Origin: Agapetus fuscipes
Lineage: Eukaryota; Arthropoda; Insecta; Trichoptera; Glossosomatidae
Assembly (NCBI GenBank): GCA_951799405.1
Contig: OX637337.1
Coordinates: 13,886,347-13,950,346 of the forward strand
DNA: 64,000 bases
Reading direction: 5' to 3'
Position numbers and translations under genes: made by a program. The notes beneath the pieces were generated by a model. The model worked only from the letters and a program-made list of their open reading frames with translations. It ran no database searches and was not told the DNA's origin. Numbering within the stretch: the first letter of the stretch is position 1; each line of letters begins with the position of its first letter. Shown in pieces: positions 9,556-21,800 of the stretch.

Positions 9556-11255
9556 CTGAATAATATACACAACGACAATTTCTTTAGAAGGTACACATAA
9601 TTACAGAGCACCATTTTTTGGGGGTGTTTCACCTTAAGGGCAAAGATGCGTCTTTAGTGCTCCTTTAAAGGTACACCAACAGTTTTTGCCTTCCTCACAT
9701 TAGGTGGTAGTCTGCTTCACTGCCTGCTCCCAAAATTAGTGTGCGTCTGCAGTGCGGCTGGATCATGTCATACGCCCCATCCTCTGCAAAGGGTCTAAGT
9801 GTCTAATGCGTGCCTCAAATCCATCTCAACAGGAGAATGTGTCTGCCAAATATGAAGGAGTCACACCATTTACAGCTTTGTAAATCAAACAAACATGGTA
9901 GACCACTACTTCCGCAAAACTAAGCCAATGCAATTCCCTTATGTTGTTAATTAGACAATGTAATACAGCAAAACAAATCAAGTTAATCATTTTAAGTGAA
10001 TCATTATCTAACATTTCACAGCCAGAAAATTACATTGGCCGGTCTGTAGTCTTGTGGTAAATGCTACAGACTTGTAATTTAAAACACAAAAAATGGCATT
10101 TATTTTTTCAATTTGTACTCTTCCCTCGTTGAAGAATTCATGCATCATGCATTATTAATGAAGACCGATAACTAAGATGTGTTAAGAGCAACTGGTTCTT
10201 ACTTGAGTAGTTGAAGCTTTTATAACAACGACCAATCTTGTATGTATGTTCCTTGACTTAAAGGTTGGTATGCGGCTGACCACCCAAACTGTAAAAAAAT
10301 GGTTCACTTTGCCAATGTCACCCTTGTTTTAGGGAAGGACGGCAAGAGTTGCAGGGCTTATGTTCATTTGAGATTGGGTTTTTATATTGTAGGTCCACAT
10401 GTGGCATGTGTTAGCGCAAAATTATACATGTCTGCTTCTGGCAATGCATTTCATATAAATCTTAAATATATATATCTTTGCAGCTTAGATTAGAATCTTG
10501 CAGGGCACTCTTGCAGTGTGAGTCACACAAAAACAGAATTTACTAAGTAAATCAGCATGTTATTAAGTAAGAACCAGCTTAAGAAGGCTGGACAAAGTGG
10601 AGAAGGAAATTTTGGGACAGGCAGCAGTGGCTGTGGTTGGTCAAGGAGGCCAAAACCCACCTCTGGTTTTCATGCCATTAATAATGATGATGACGCTATG
10701 TATTTATTTCTTTAGACTTGTTAAGATTTTTTTCCAATAAGGGATTAACCTCAACAGTTATTATTTATTGAAAAAGATAAATGACACATTTCTTGAAGTA
10801 GGTAAGATTTTTTTTTCAATACATGAACTTTCAGAATTCTGTTAGATACAAAGTTCTCAGCCATTTAATATTATTAACATGGTGTATTGCATTTCCTGTT
10901 GCCTTTAATGTATTCATTTTTTAAGTAGGAGAGCAATATGTGAATACAAGTATGGAAGCTGATCATTAATTCATACAAATGGCCTTCGCTTTGTCTACAT
11001 TACCTGGAATCGACATTTTACAGAAAATAAATGAAAATAGAACCTGTTGAATGCCGCCGAGCCGACCTCGAACAGGCTGGTCGTGTTTGCCTGGTAAGAA
11101 AAACTGCCGAATATGGATTTTCGCTTTTCCTCCAGTTTGTCGATGTCCAACTTGATTTGTGTGAGTTTGTGCCAAAAACCGGGATCCACGACTGAAGAAA
11201 ATGGATGATACTGGATTATATCCATCTTGTACAGAGGCTTATTTACTTGATCCAT
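9360..11255 (-). CDS. ATG7: ATG7, ubiquitin-like modifier-activating enzyme (5' exons only)
   Basis: ATG7 is the E1-like enzyme that activates ATG8 and ATG12 for autophagosome formation in the cytosol. Coding exon 1 is 11255-11044 and exon 2 is 9555-9360. Exon 1 ends CAACAG|GTTCTA in phase 2 and exon 2 starts TATTCAG|CTCTCC, so one base completes a serine codon. Exon 2 ends GCG|GTGAGT in phase 0. The joined 136 residues are the start of the ATG7 N-terminal domain. They include PFSSVVDPGFWHKLTQIKLD near residue 18, NRNTLEDFKDCDK and a closing RFFILSFA that precedes the family's conserved DLKKY block. The catalytic E1 and C-terminal parts (family about 700 aa) must lie left of position 1. The first ATG at 11255 has a weak context; the ATG ten codons later has A at -3 and G at +4 and may be the real start. 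Divergent from TIM50. Confidence 0.9.
9625..9960 (-). mobile_element. CR1-like LINE 3' fragment, decayed
   Basis: Translated on the - strand it gives ELHWLSFAEVVVYHVCLIYK and AVNGVTPSYLAD, then, after stops and shifts, TFKGALKTHL. These are the usual C-terminal signatures of CR1/Rex-type LINEs. The fragment lies about 70 bases upstream of the ATG7 exon 2 acceptor. Confidence 0.7.
9961..11043. other. Remainder of ATG7 intron 1
   Basis: Apart from the tail unit at 10249-10495 there is no recognisable element and no coding exon on either strand. Confidence 0.6.
10249..10495 (+). repeat. Tail unit, near full length
   Basis: It starts TTCCTTGACTTAAAGGTTGG and ends TTTGCAGCTTAGATTAGAAT, 247 bases. 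The sequence before it is unrelated to the LINE-A 3' UTR, so this copy stands alone with the constant 5' boundary. Confidence 0.9.
11044..11255 (-). CDS. ATG7: ATG7 coding exon 1
   Basis: 212 bases encoding residues 1-70 plus two bases. The donor CAG|GTTCTA departs from the usual GTRAGT, but the phase fits exon 2. The exon carries the FWHKLTQ hallmark of the ATG7 N-terminus. Confidence 0.88.
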
Positions 11256-12693
11256 TGAATCACACGTAAATTTTTGAACTCTTATTAATGTTTTTCACGG
11301 CTGAATTTTAATTGTTTGAAAATATTGACGATGACATTGACAGCAGCTGTAAAGTTTTTATTGGCAAAACTGTTTACTTCTTAAATTTTGTGGCTACCAT
11401 TTTTGAAATATGTACCTACCATGATGTATATACGGAAAAATATTTTTTGCTGTTGTAGGCATGCCGGGCTGAGTCATATTGAACAGCCGGTTCCCGATGA
11501 AACATAAGTTACCATAGAGTATGATTATTTACGGGCACGAGCCTGTTAAAAACAGAATGAGTGATGGCCTTTGTAAAAACGCATGATACATTATTTTACA
11601 AATCTGACAATATAGAAATGTTCGTTTTATTTCAAACATCTACTTTGTATATATTTAAGCAAAATAATACATTACTTTTTATTTTCGTAACACAAAAAAA
11701 TACTTTTTTGGAAATAATTAAAACACTTGATCTGGGCGTAGGGCCACCCATTCTTCAGTTGAAATTTTTAGTGACGCCGTCCGTGCTGTCAAAGTTTAAG
11801 TGATTTTTATTTTGTATTCATGTTACGAAATCACGCTTAATTAACTTTATTATCATCGTATTTTTTCGTTGATCCGCTTGTATAATTAATATGAGTTATC
11901 ACTCGCGTGAAAATGTACATTTTTGTAGCTACGTATGGTGAGGTTATGTGACATGGACTCTCGAACATTTTTGAATTTGAAATGTTTTCTCGACAGCAAA
12001 ATATATTAGCCTTGTCTGGGACTGCCGTCGTTAGCAACCAATAATAAAATATCTGCCTTTATCCTAGAAACTCGGCTGGGTGACAAGTGACGATACAGTT
12101 TTGTCGTTGTGAATTCGTGTGTTGACATTGTGTTCGGTAATCATTTCTCAATAATGGTTGTATAAAATCAAAAAGGGCTACTTTCTTGGTGGCGGCTTTA
12201 AATTTTCAAGTATTTGACTTTGTCCTAGCAATTTGCATGCTCAGCATTCAATTAAGACAGTATTGAGGAATGATGAAACCAAGTTATAGTAATACTTTAT
12301 AAGATATTTATCATGTTTTGAAATAATATTGTTTTGTAAATATATACCTACGTTAATAAATCTTTAAGAAATATAAAAAAAATGGTTTGATTTTGAATAA
12401 CAGAGTATCCTTGAATAATATTAAAATGAAGTAAATAATAATATGCCGATAATAATACAGGCATAATAATAATGTGTATATAGGTATCATACAGGTAGGT
12501 ATATATAGTATGAATCGTGGTAACGTTGCCTTCTGGTCGCAGCAGGTGGCAGCACAAGTTACTATAATCTATGTTAGGTACTTATGCTCAACGCAGGAGT
12601 GGCGCCTCTATTTACCCTACTCTGTGGTTGTAGGTGCGAATCTGTCAAAATTTTGTAAGTTCGTCTTCAAATGCGAGTAGAAATAAATTAAAA
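11256..12693. promoter_or_regulatory. Divergent ATG7/TIM50 intergenic region
   Basis: 1438 bases separate the two start codons and must hold both promoters and 5' UTRs. No TATA box can be assigned with confidence. A TGAGTCA site lies near 11470. The stretch 11945-12085 is a diverged copy of the repeat at 9145-9265. A short upstream frame (ATG at 12671, TAA at 12689-12691) ends two bases before the TIM50 start codon. It would be translated only if it lies in the 5' UTR, which is not known. Confidence 0.5.
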
Positions 12694-12838
12694 ATGTTGA
12701 TAAAAACATTACAGCTCGTTAGTAAACAGATACAGTCGCAGATATTATGCAGTAAAGTAGTTTATTCAGTTCCTTTCAAATATTCGCTTGCCGCTCTTAC
12801 TTCGCCATCTATTCGACTTTTTGCATCAGGAATTTCAG
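12694..12838 (+). CDS. TIM50: TIM50 coding exon 1 (targeting presequence)
   Basis: 145 bases, ending phase 1 at TTTCAG|GTTAGA. It encodes a Lys/Ser/Leu-rich presequence without Asp or Glu; IRLFASGIS near its end is a plausible processing region. Confidence 0.85.
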
Positions 12839-15800
12839 GTTAGAAAATGGGTATTTTTTACCGAATAAGTACTTCTTATCAATGCATTCACAATTTAATT
12901 CTATAAATCTACTCTTTTTAAATTTTTGTCATTTTTTATTTATCGTTTTCTTTTTCGAGGGTTCTATGTTCAATAGAAAAGTATTCTCGAAACTTCTGTA
13001 CTTAGATTTATCCCTGGTTACTGAACTCTTCTTGAATAACTAAGCGAAACACACAAAAGTTATTAGATATTCTATTTTATTTCGGTGTTATAGCCGCGGG
13101 GATCAAGACAGGTTATTTGGAACCGGATAACGCTGGTTCGAATCCCGCGACGATAACTTCGACCCTGGTTCAACAGATGCCGTTGCATGCACACAAGCTT
13201 CTGCTTTCGCATGAAGACAACTGGCCAGGTAAAATAGGTTGGTGGATTGCATCCCTTTCCACAAATCTATTTTTTTGAAAAAAAAAAAAATAATCTCTAG
13301 AAAAATTGCATCCGGAAAGACCTTATACAAAAATTACCCCACTTTCTTTTCTTGTTTTTGGAGATTTTCTGATCTGGCTCACTGGCTAAATCTGTTCTGG
13401 ACTCCTGCTTTAGACTGCTACACATTACATGGAAATACTGACGTAACGTTGTGTAATACTTTGTCAGGGAGTCCAACTGTGAAGAATGACCAGAAGACGC
13501 AGGCCTCTAACCTATTGGGGCAGCTGTTCCCGCAGACCACACTAGAGAATGTGGACACCGACTCCCTGCAAAAGAAACAGGAGGAGCTCAACAAGGAGTC
13601 CGAGGAGAGGAACAAGGAGAACCAGAAGTCATGGGGGCGCATGAAGCTCGGGTAAAGGCATATGGGCTTATTTTTTAATTATAACCTGCACCCCAAGTAT
13701 AACACTAACATCAAGTAAATCTCACCTCGATTGCGTAAATTGAAAATAAATGTACAACGGAACTTCTACAGGGTGATTTATTTTAATCATTGAGTTGGAT
13801 TTTTCAACCCAGCGAAGAGCATATTTGTATAAATGGTATTTTGTTTGGGATTTGAACCCACAACCTTCCATTTACCACTGGATTACGGAATGGTCATACC
13901 TCAATTAGGTAAATTGAAAAAAATTAAACTAAATCACTCTCTAGGAGTGCCATTGTATATTTAGTACATTTCAATTTACAAAATCAAGGAGAGAATTACA
14001 CAATGTTTTATCCTCATTTCTTATTGTGACTCATGTTTTACTCATTGCAATGTTTGTTTTACTGCCTTCCTTATTCCTTATTGTGACTCATGTTTTACTC
14101 ATTTCAATGTTTGTTTTACTGCCTTCCTTATTCCTTATTGTGACTCATGTTTTACTCATTGCAATGTTTGTTTTACTGCCTTCCTTATTCCTTATTGTGA
14201 CTCATGTTTTACTCATTTCAATGTTTGTTTTACTGCCTTCCTTATTCCTTATTGTGACTCATGTTTTACTCATTGCAATGTTTGTTTTACTGCCTTCAAT
14301 CTAATTTTTGTCAGTATCAATCAGCATTGTATCTAAAATCTAATCTAAATCTAAGCTGCAAAGATATGTATCATTTGAGATTCATATTAAATGCATTCCC
14401 ACAAGCAGACATGCATAATTTTCGCGCTTACACATGCTGCATGTGGACCTACAATATAAAAACCCCAATCTCAAATGAACATAAGCCCTGCAACTCTTGC
14501 CGACCTTCCCTGAAGCAGGGGTGACATTGGCAAAGTGAACCATTTTTTACAGTATGGGTGGTCAGCCGCATACCAACCTATCAGTCAAGGAGTACAAGCA
14601 ATTAATACAATCAAATATATAAAACAAATAAATTCTAAGCAATTAAACAGTAAAAAATTAAAAAAAGAACTACAACACATATTTTTTAAATTTAAAAGCC
14701 TTAGCTTTAACCGCCAGCATTACAGATCAACCGCCATTTCTTTCGATCCTTGCATACTTCTTTCATTTCATCCAGAGCCATAACCTTTTTCATACAAGCT
14801 CTCCTTTTAATATGACTCTGGATATCCCATTCATTCGCTATTTCGAAAATTTGGTCCATCCATACCTTTCTCGGTCTTCCTCTTCCACGACATCCATCAA
14901 TTCTCGCAGCATATACTTTCTTCGTCAGTCTTTCCTCATTCATTCTCTCCAAATGTCCAAACCATCTAAGCATACTTCTTTTAATCTTTACTTTCACACT
15001 TTCTCTTACACCACATTCCTCTCTAACAAAATCATTCCTTACCCTATCACTCCGTCTTTTCCCAATCATACTTCTTAAGTAGTCCATTTCTACTGTATGG
15101 ACTTTACTAATCTCACTTTCACTCACCGTCCAGGCTTCACTTCCATATATCAGAGTGGGCACTAGTATACCACCGTGCACCGCCAGTCGAACATTTTTTG
15201 AAAGATTCTGGTTCTTGGCGATGCTAGCGGTAGCACCCAGTACGCACCTGCCTTTCATTATTCTTCTTTCAAATTCACCGATCATTCTTCCATCTTTTTC
15301 AAACTTACTTCCCAGGTATACAAACTCATTTACGATATCAACATTCATTCCATTAATTTTAAATTCATAATTCATATTTTCATCATCTCTTTCAAAAATC
15401 AATACTTTCGTCTTACTTGCATTCAACTTCAAATGGTTACCTAACAAAGCTTCATTCAATCTAGAGAGCATTGTTTGCAATTCTACTGCAGAATCAGATA
15501 CAAGAACTGCATCATCTGCATACAGTAGAACACTCACTTTGCTCTCTCCTATCATCAATCCACAATCATTAAGTCTAGCATCTCTGACACACTTGTCCAT
15601 GACTATGTTAAATAGCCAAGGACTCATCACACATCCTTGCCGCACACCCTTATAAACTTCAAACCATTCACTATACTCACCATCAATACGAACACATGCC
15701 TTACTATTTTCATAGTTTGCATGCACCGCACCTAGGAGAGCCCCATTCACTCCGTATGCTTTCAAAACATCCCATAACATACCTCTGTCTACTGAGTCAA

Positions 15801-18800
15801 AAGCCTTTTCCAGATCTACAAAGGCCGTGAACAGCTTCCGCCTCACCGACAATTGTTTTTCAACAAGTTGTCGTAGAGTAAAAATCTGATCAACACAGCC
15901 TCTACCGGCCATAAAGCCGGACTGTACATCGGAAATCCTTTCACTAGTAGTCAGAATCACTTTTTTTATAATCACCTTACAGAAGACTTTTCCTGGTATA
16001 CTGAGTAGACTGATTGGTCTGAAGTTCTGACAGTCTTTTTTGTCCCCTTTACCTTTGTAAATGGGAACAATGACTGCCTTCCTCCAATCCATCGGTACTA
16101 CTCCTGCATTCACACAAAGCTTACATAATTCGTACATCCAATCTATCAAGCATTCACCTCCTGCTTTCAACATTTCACCATTTATACCATCAAACCCAGC
16201 AGACTTCCCATTCTTCAGACGTGAAATAGACACTTTCATTTCTTCTTTCAAAATATTCAATTCATTTTCTTCATCTATCTGTTCATAAATTCTTCTTTCA
16301 CCCTGACCAAAAATTTCTTGAAAATAGTTCTTCCATCTCTTGCATACTTCTTCATTCTCCCATACCATCTCGCCGGCAGCACTTTTGACTCCCGGAGTGG
16401 TCAATGCAGAAGATTTATTTCTATCCGCATTGATCCACCTCCAAAATTCCTTCTTACTGTCGGTGTAACTTCTGTTAATCCTTTCATCAATCTTTCTTTG
16501 TTCATTCATCTTGCTTTCATAAATTATAGTCTTCGACATTCTCTTAGCTATCTTATATTCGTCTTCTAGCTTTCTATCATTTCTATCATTCAGCCAATTT
16601 TCATAACACTTTTTCTTAACTTTCACAGCTTCTTTCACTCTATCATTCCACCAGGCATCTCCTTTCAATCTTCCACCTTTCGTTACCCCACATACTTTTT
16701 TAGCGCATTCAGTCATTCCTTCTTTCAGATCTTTCCACATACTTTCAATATCTTTTCCACACACGTTCTTCTTAAGTTCATTCACACTTAAAATTTTGTG
16801 GAGCTCTGATACATACTTCTCTTTCACATTTTCTTCATTCAGCCTTTCTACTTTTATTCTAGGCATTCTTACTTGCTTCTTACGTTTCTTCTTTCTTACT
16901 TCACCAAGCATTATTTTAGCACATAAGAGATAGTGGTCACTGCCTATTTCAGGCCCGCGGTAGACACGGCTATCTCTTACGGCTCCTCTCAATCTTTCAT
17001 CCACACAGATGTAGTCAATGATTGTGCGACTTCCCACAATCTGCCTTGTGTACAGATGCACATCCTTATGCCGAAACCAAGTATTTGATGCAAAAAGACT
17101 GTGCTCTGCACACAAAGCAATCAGATGTCGCCCATTATCGTTGACTACACCTCGTCCACTAGGACCAATAATTTTCAAACATTCATCTCTTTGCATACCT
17201 ATCCATCCATTCATATCACCCAAAATTATCATTTTTTCATTCTTCTTCCTTTCATGTACAATTGCATTCAATTCAATCCAAAAACTCATTCTCACCTCCA
17301 TACACTCTGAATCCACAGGAGCATAACAAGTCACCAAGAAAAGTCTCAAGTTTTTAATTTTAAATTTTATAGTTAAAATTCTGGGAGAAACTCTTTGGTA
17401 TCCAGTTATGCATCCTTTCACACACTCACTCACAATTACACCTACACCCTGCCTATCATTCCCATCTTCCACACCTGACCAAATATACAATTCACCATTC
17501 GCTAATACTTTCTCACCATTCCCTTTCATTTTTGTTTCAGTCACACCCATCACTTTTATTCGCTTCTCTTTCATTACATTCATAATTTCTTTCTCCTTGC
17601 AATCATTCATTTTCATTTCCTTTCCATTAAATAGTTTAGGATGTGATGTCAACTTTGAAGTGGCTTTTCAAATTGTTTGGGTGAAGCCATAGAGATGGCA
17701 TGTGGGCGTTCCCTTGGTAAATCCGATATGATTAAAACAATCATGGTCAAAAATCCGTATTTTTGCGCATGTTTTTATCAAAATGCCTTATTTTTATGTT
17801 TTACCGTGTAAAAATAACAGTCAAAATAAGGAGTATAAGGATCATGGTATTATTTCTTTTCCGTTAAAGTAATGAATTGCACCCGCATTGCACATTTTAA
17901 ATCGTTTTAAATATTTGAAGCACTTAAATATTTGACGTTTGTCGTTTATTGCGTCAGTTTTGTTTACGCCATCGCTAGAGATGTGCTGCGCGTAGTGTTC
18001 GTCGAATGTCGATACCTCTGAAATTTGTTTCAAGAAAAGACAAAAACTACTTGATAATTATATTACGTTTTTATTGTAACAATATAATTTGAATCTATCT
18101 ATAATCTAAGCTGCAAAGATATGCTAACATTTAAGGCTCAATATTAAATGCATGCCCATAGACAGGCACATGTAGGTTCGCGCCTACACATTCTGCATGT
18201 GTGCATACAAATAAAGGAAACCTCACATGGACATAAACCTTGCAAATCCTGCCGCCGTTCCCTGAACCGGGGTTGCATTGGTAAAAGTGAACCAATTTTT
18301 ACAGCACGGGTGGTCAGCCTCATACCAACCTATCAGTCAAGGAGAATAGAAGCCATTATTACGTTATGACTTCCAAAACAATCAATTAAGTGCTATTCAC
18401 TTTTTGACCAATACATTAATAATAATTATATGAAGAATAAATATTGTTTTTTTTTGTGGATGTTAAGCAAATGCAAAACTAAAGAATTCGCGCTTTCTAT
18501 AGCATAGTTCAAGTTCACAGAAGGCTCTTGGGGTGTGTTTCATACGAAAACAGCGCCCATCAAATAAATCCTCCTAATATAATTACTATATACATGAGCT
18601 AAGTATTTATTATATTGAAAGTTAAATTATTGTGTGTTTTGATATGTTCAATTCTTGTATATACAGGAATAATACAATGTTAACAAGTATTTCTTCAGAG
18701 ATTGAATTATCGATATTAACAAGTATCGATCGATAGCTAGCAGAGATTATCAACTTTGTACAACTCTACATATGCGTTTTATTCTTTATGCGAGTGTGAG

Positions 18801-21800
18801 TGTATGAGTGCGAGCTCAAAAACTCGCGATCAAAACGTCGTAAGCGATCCTGATTTCATGGCGCTTAGGCTCTTTCTATCCATCGCATTTGGAATTTTTT
18901 TAACAAATCAAGCGCTAGCTACCATTGTAATTGTAATGTTAGTTCCCGCCTACCGAGAAAACGGTGACAGCTGGTGTTGATACTGCAATAGAAACATATC
19001 AAATCTCTTTATGTTCCGTGATCTGTGGGTGAAGCATTGTGGAATTCCATTTTAAATATTAGATTAAAAAAATGAGAAAGGTGGAGAAGTAACGTTTTTC
19101 AAAAATAAATACTTATCAGTGGACTAAAACAAAGTTTTTATTAAGAGCGCTCTCGAATATTTTTTATTTTAAAATCTGCGTTCGCTTAATTCCTATCTAT
19201 GCCACAGCGGCACGCTCGGCGCTCTTCTTTTGTAGTTTTTGAAAGGTACGTATATTAACTTATAATATCTGTGGACTAGAAATTATTTTAACCAAAAAAG
19301 ACATATATATATATGTCTCAACTTACTTACGAAAATGGTCATTAGTAATAAAAATAACAAAGAACTTCACAGTTGCATTTCATTAGTAATAAAAAAACAA
19401 AGAACTTCACAGTTGCATTTCCATGTGTACAAAAAACTCGGCACAACGAAAAAAAAATCTTGAGTGTTGGTGCCATTTCAAATAACGGCTGCCGACTAGA
19501 CCGGAAATAACTAGAGTTGACAGATAACACACGTTATAAATATTGTGATCGCCAAAGTCGTGCCAATATTTCATATTTCATATTTTAACTTTATCACTCA
19601 TTTCATTATAACCACTGCAACGTGTGACAGGAGAGAAACGCAAGTGGTAGCATGTCGCTGCCTTTGTTCTTGTTTGCCGTAGAGACCATTAAGCTAATTT
19701 TACATGAGCAATGTTTGCATGTGTACTGGACCAATGTGTCTTATGAAAACAGGAAATTGATTTCAAAAATATTTAAAACAACTCTCACATTACGAATTTT
19801 ACGCTTATTCTTAGCTCAGATTGTGTAGAATTTTATTCTTATGACAACTGCAGTATGTATCAAATCAGTACGTTAGTTTCCGCTCCTCTATGTTATTACT
19901 CTTAATAGCTATGCAGTACACTTTTTGGCAGCCATTTTTTTATGCCGGTCAGATAGACTCAACCTTTTCCATCCTTCAAAAGCAATACTAAAAATGTTCA
20001 ACAATAAATCAATAGTTTCGCAAATTATATTTTTAGTAATAATAATATCAGGATGATTTTTGCGAGCGCTGTTTTTGTGTAAATCACACCCCAAGAGCCC
20101 CCAGCGAGCTTGGTCGTCGCTAAAGAAAGCGTCGATTCTCAATCAAGACCAAGTTGCTGTAGGGCTGGATGAACTTTGGTGACGGGTCTTGGTAATGGTT
20201 TGTGTATTTCCACTTTATTAATTCATTAGAACTTTGAAAAACATTAAATAAAAAAAAAACAAGTTTTTAGTTACTCGTAAGCGTAACTATATAATAATGT
20301 TATGGATATGTGAAGGTTCCAAGGAATTTTCTGAAAATAGTGGTCAATATAGTGCATACACGCAGTATTTCTTAGTAAATATTTAGTTTTTCACATACTG
20401 TAAAATTGCATTTCCTTTCTCGCAATTTCGCTTTCTTGATGACTAGAATTATTTTATTTTTTGCGTAATATCCGCAGGATGAAGAATGTCGACCGATTAT
20501 TTCTAAAATAGTAATGATAAATTTCTAAGTTAAGTATCAAAGTCTTAATCTAAATTAAAGTTGCAAAGATATATATCATTTCAGATTCATATTAAATGCA
20601 TTCCCACAAGCACACACATAGAAGTTGAACATAAGCCCTGCAACTTTTGCCGACCTTCCCAGAAGCAGGGGTGACATTAGCAAAGTGAACCATCTTTGTA
20701 CAGTATGGGTGGTCAGCTTCATACCAACCTATAAGTCAAGGAATGTATTATTAAGAAATTGTTGATTGCAAAAAATAATATTTTTGTAAAAATGTAACAT
20801 GGAAAATCGTAAAATGTGCTCGCTTCGAAAATGTTGCATATCACTTGCCGACGAATCTTTTTTATGAGAGAGTTTTTTATGAGAGAGTTTTAGCTAAAAA
20901 AAAAAAGTGACGCAGCTCCGTCCTCTGTGGGCCTCGGAGGCGGTCTGCGGATTTGCGCCGCGAATCTCGCATTTAAAAGCCATTTGTAAAATAATAATAA
21001 AAAATAGATCGTATGAAAAAAAAAAATTGAAAAAAATTTAAACTAAGCTCAAGATTATATTGTTTTATATTTAAAAATAATTGGGCACAAATAACCATTT
21101 TTTGAGATTTTATTCGAAGATACAATGTACACTTTTTTGTCAGTTTTTGCTTCTAGATTTTTTGTTTTAATTCAGTTTTCTTCATCTCAATCACATTTTA
21201 AATCACACCACCAACTAAAACAGGATATTAAGTGTATTTGTAATTTTTTTTCAGGTTTCAAAATACCACCAATTTACAGAAAAACTGGTTCAAAAATTGT
21301 ATGTTTTATACTTACCGCAAGAACGTGTTCGTAATTTTTATTTTTTCAAGTAATAAAAGCGTTTATAGACATATATTATTTAATTCATATTGCAAATGAA
21401 AGGTTTAACTAACTCGAACAGTTGTCAAAATTTTATATTTGTCCATATTTATTGAACAAAAATAATGTCAAAAACTGTGTTTTCGAGAAATTTCCTAGCA
21501 CCCTCTTAAGAGTTCTTAAAATTGTTTATTTTTTAATCAAATATTTATTTGTGTATTCCAGTTTTGCCATATTTGGCTTGTCCGTCTCGGCCATGGTTGG
21601 AGCCCTGGTCTGGGAGATGGGGGCGCCCAAGAAGGACGACAATGGGAAGCTCATAGAGGACGAGTTCTCTCACTTGCCTGCGCTGCAGCAGTACCTCAGC
21701 AGAATGTGGAAAGAAATGACCTTCTATCAAAAGGTACAGATTATAAATTTATGCTATAGAAAATGAATCTACATTTATGTTCAAAAAGCATTGATTCAGC

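Noticed and set aside
14026..14304. Repetitive [16 protein letters not shown] frame resembling a membrane protein
   Set aside because: Product of a 57-bp intronic minisatellite.
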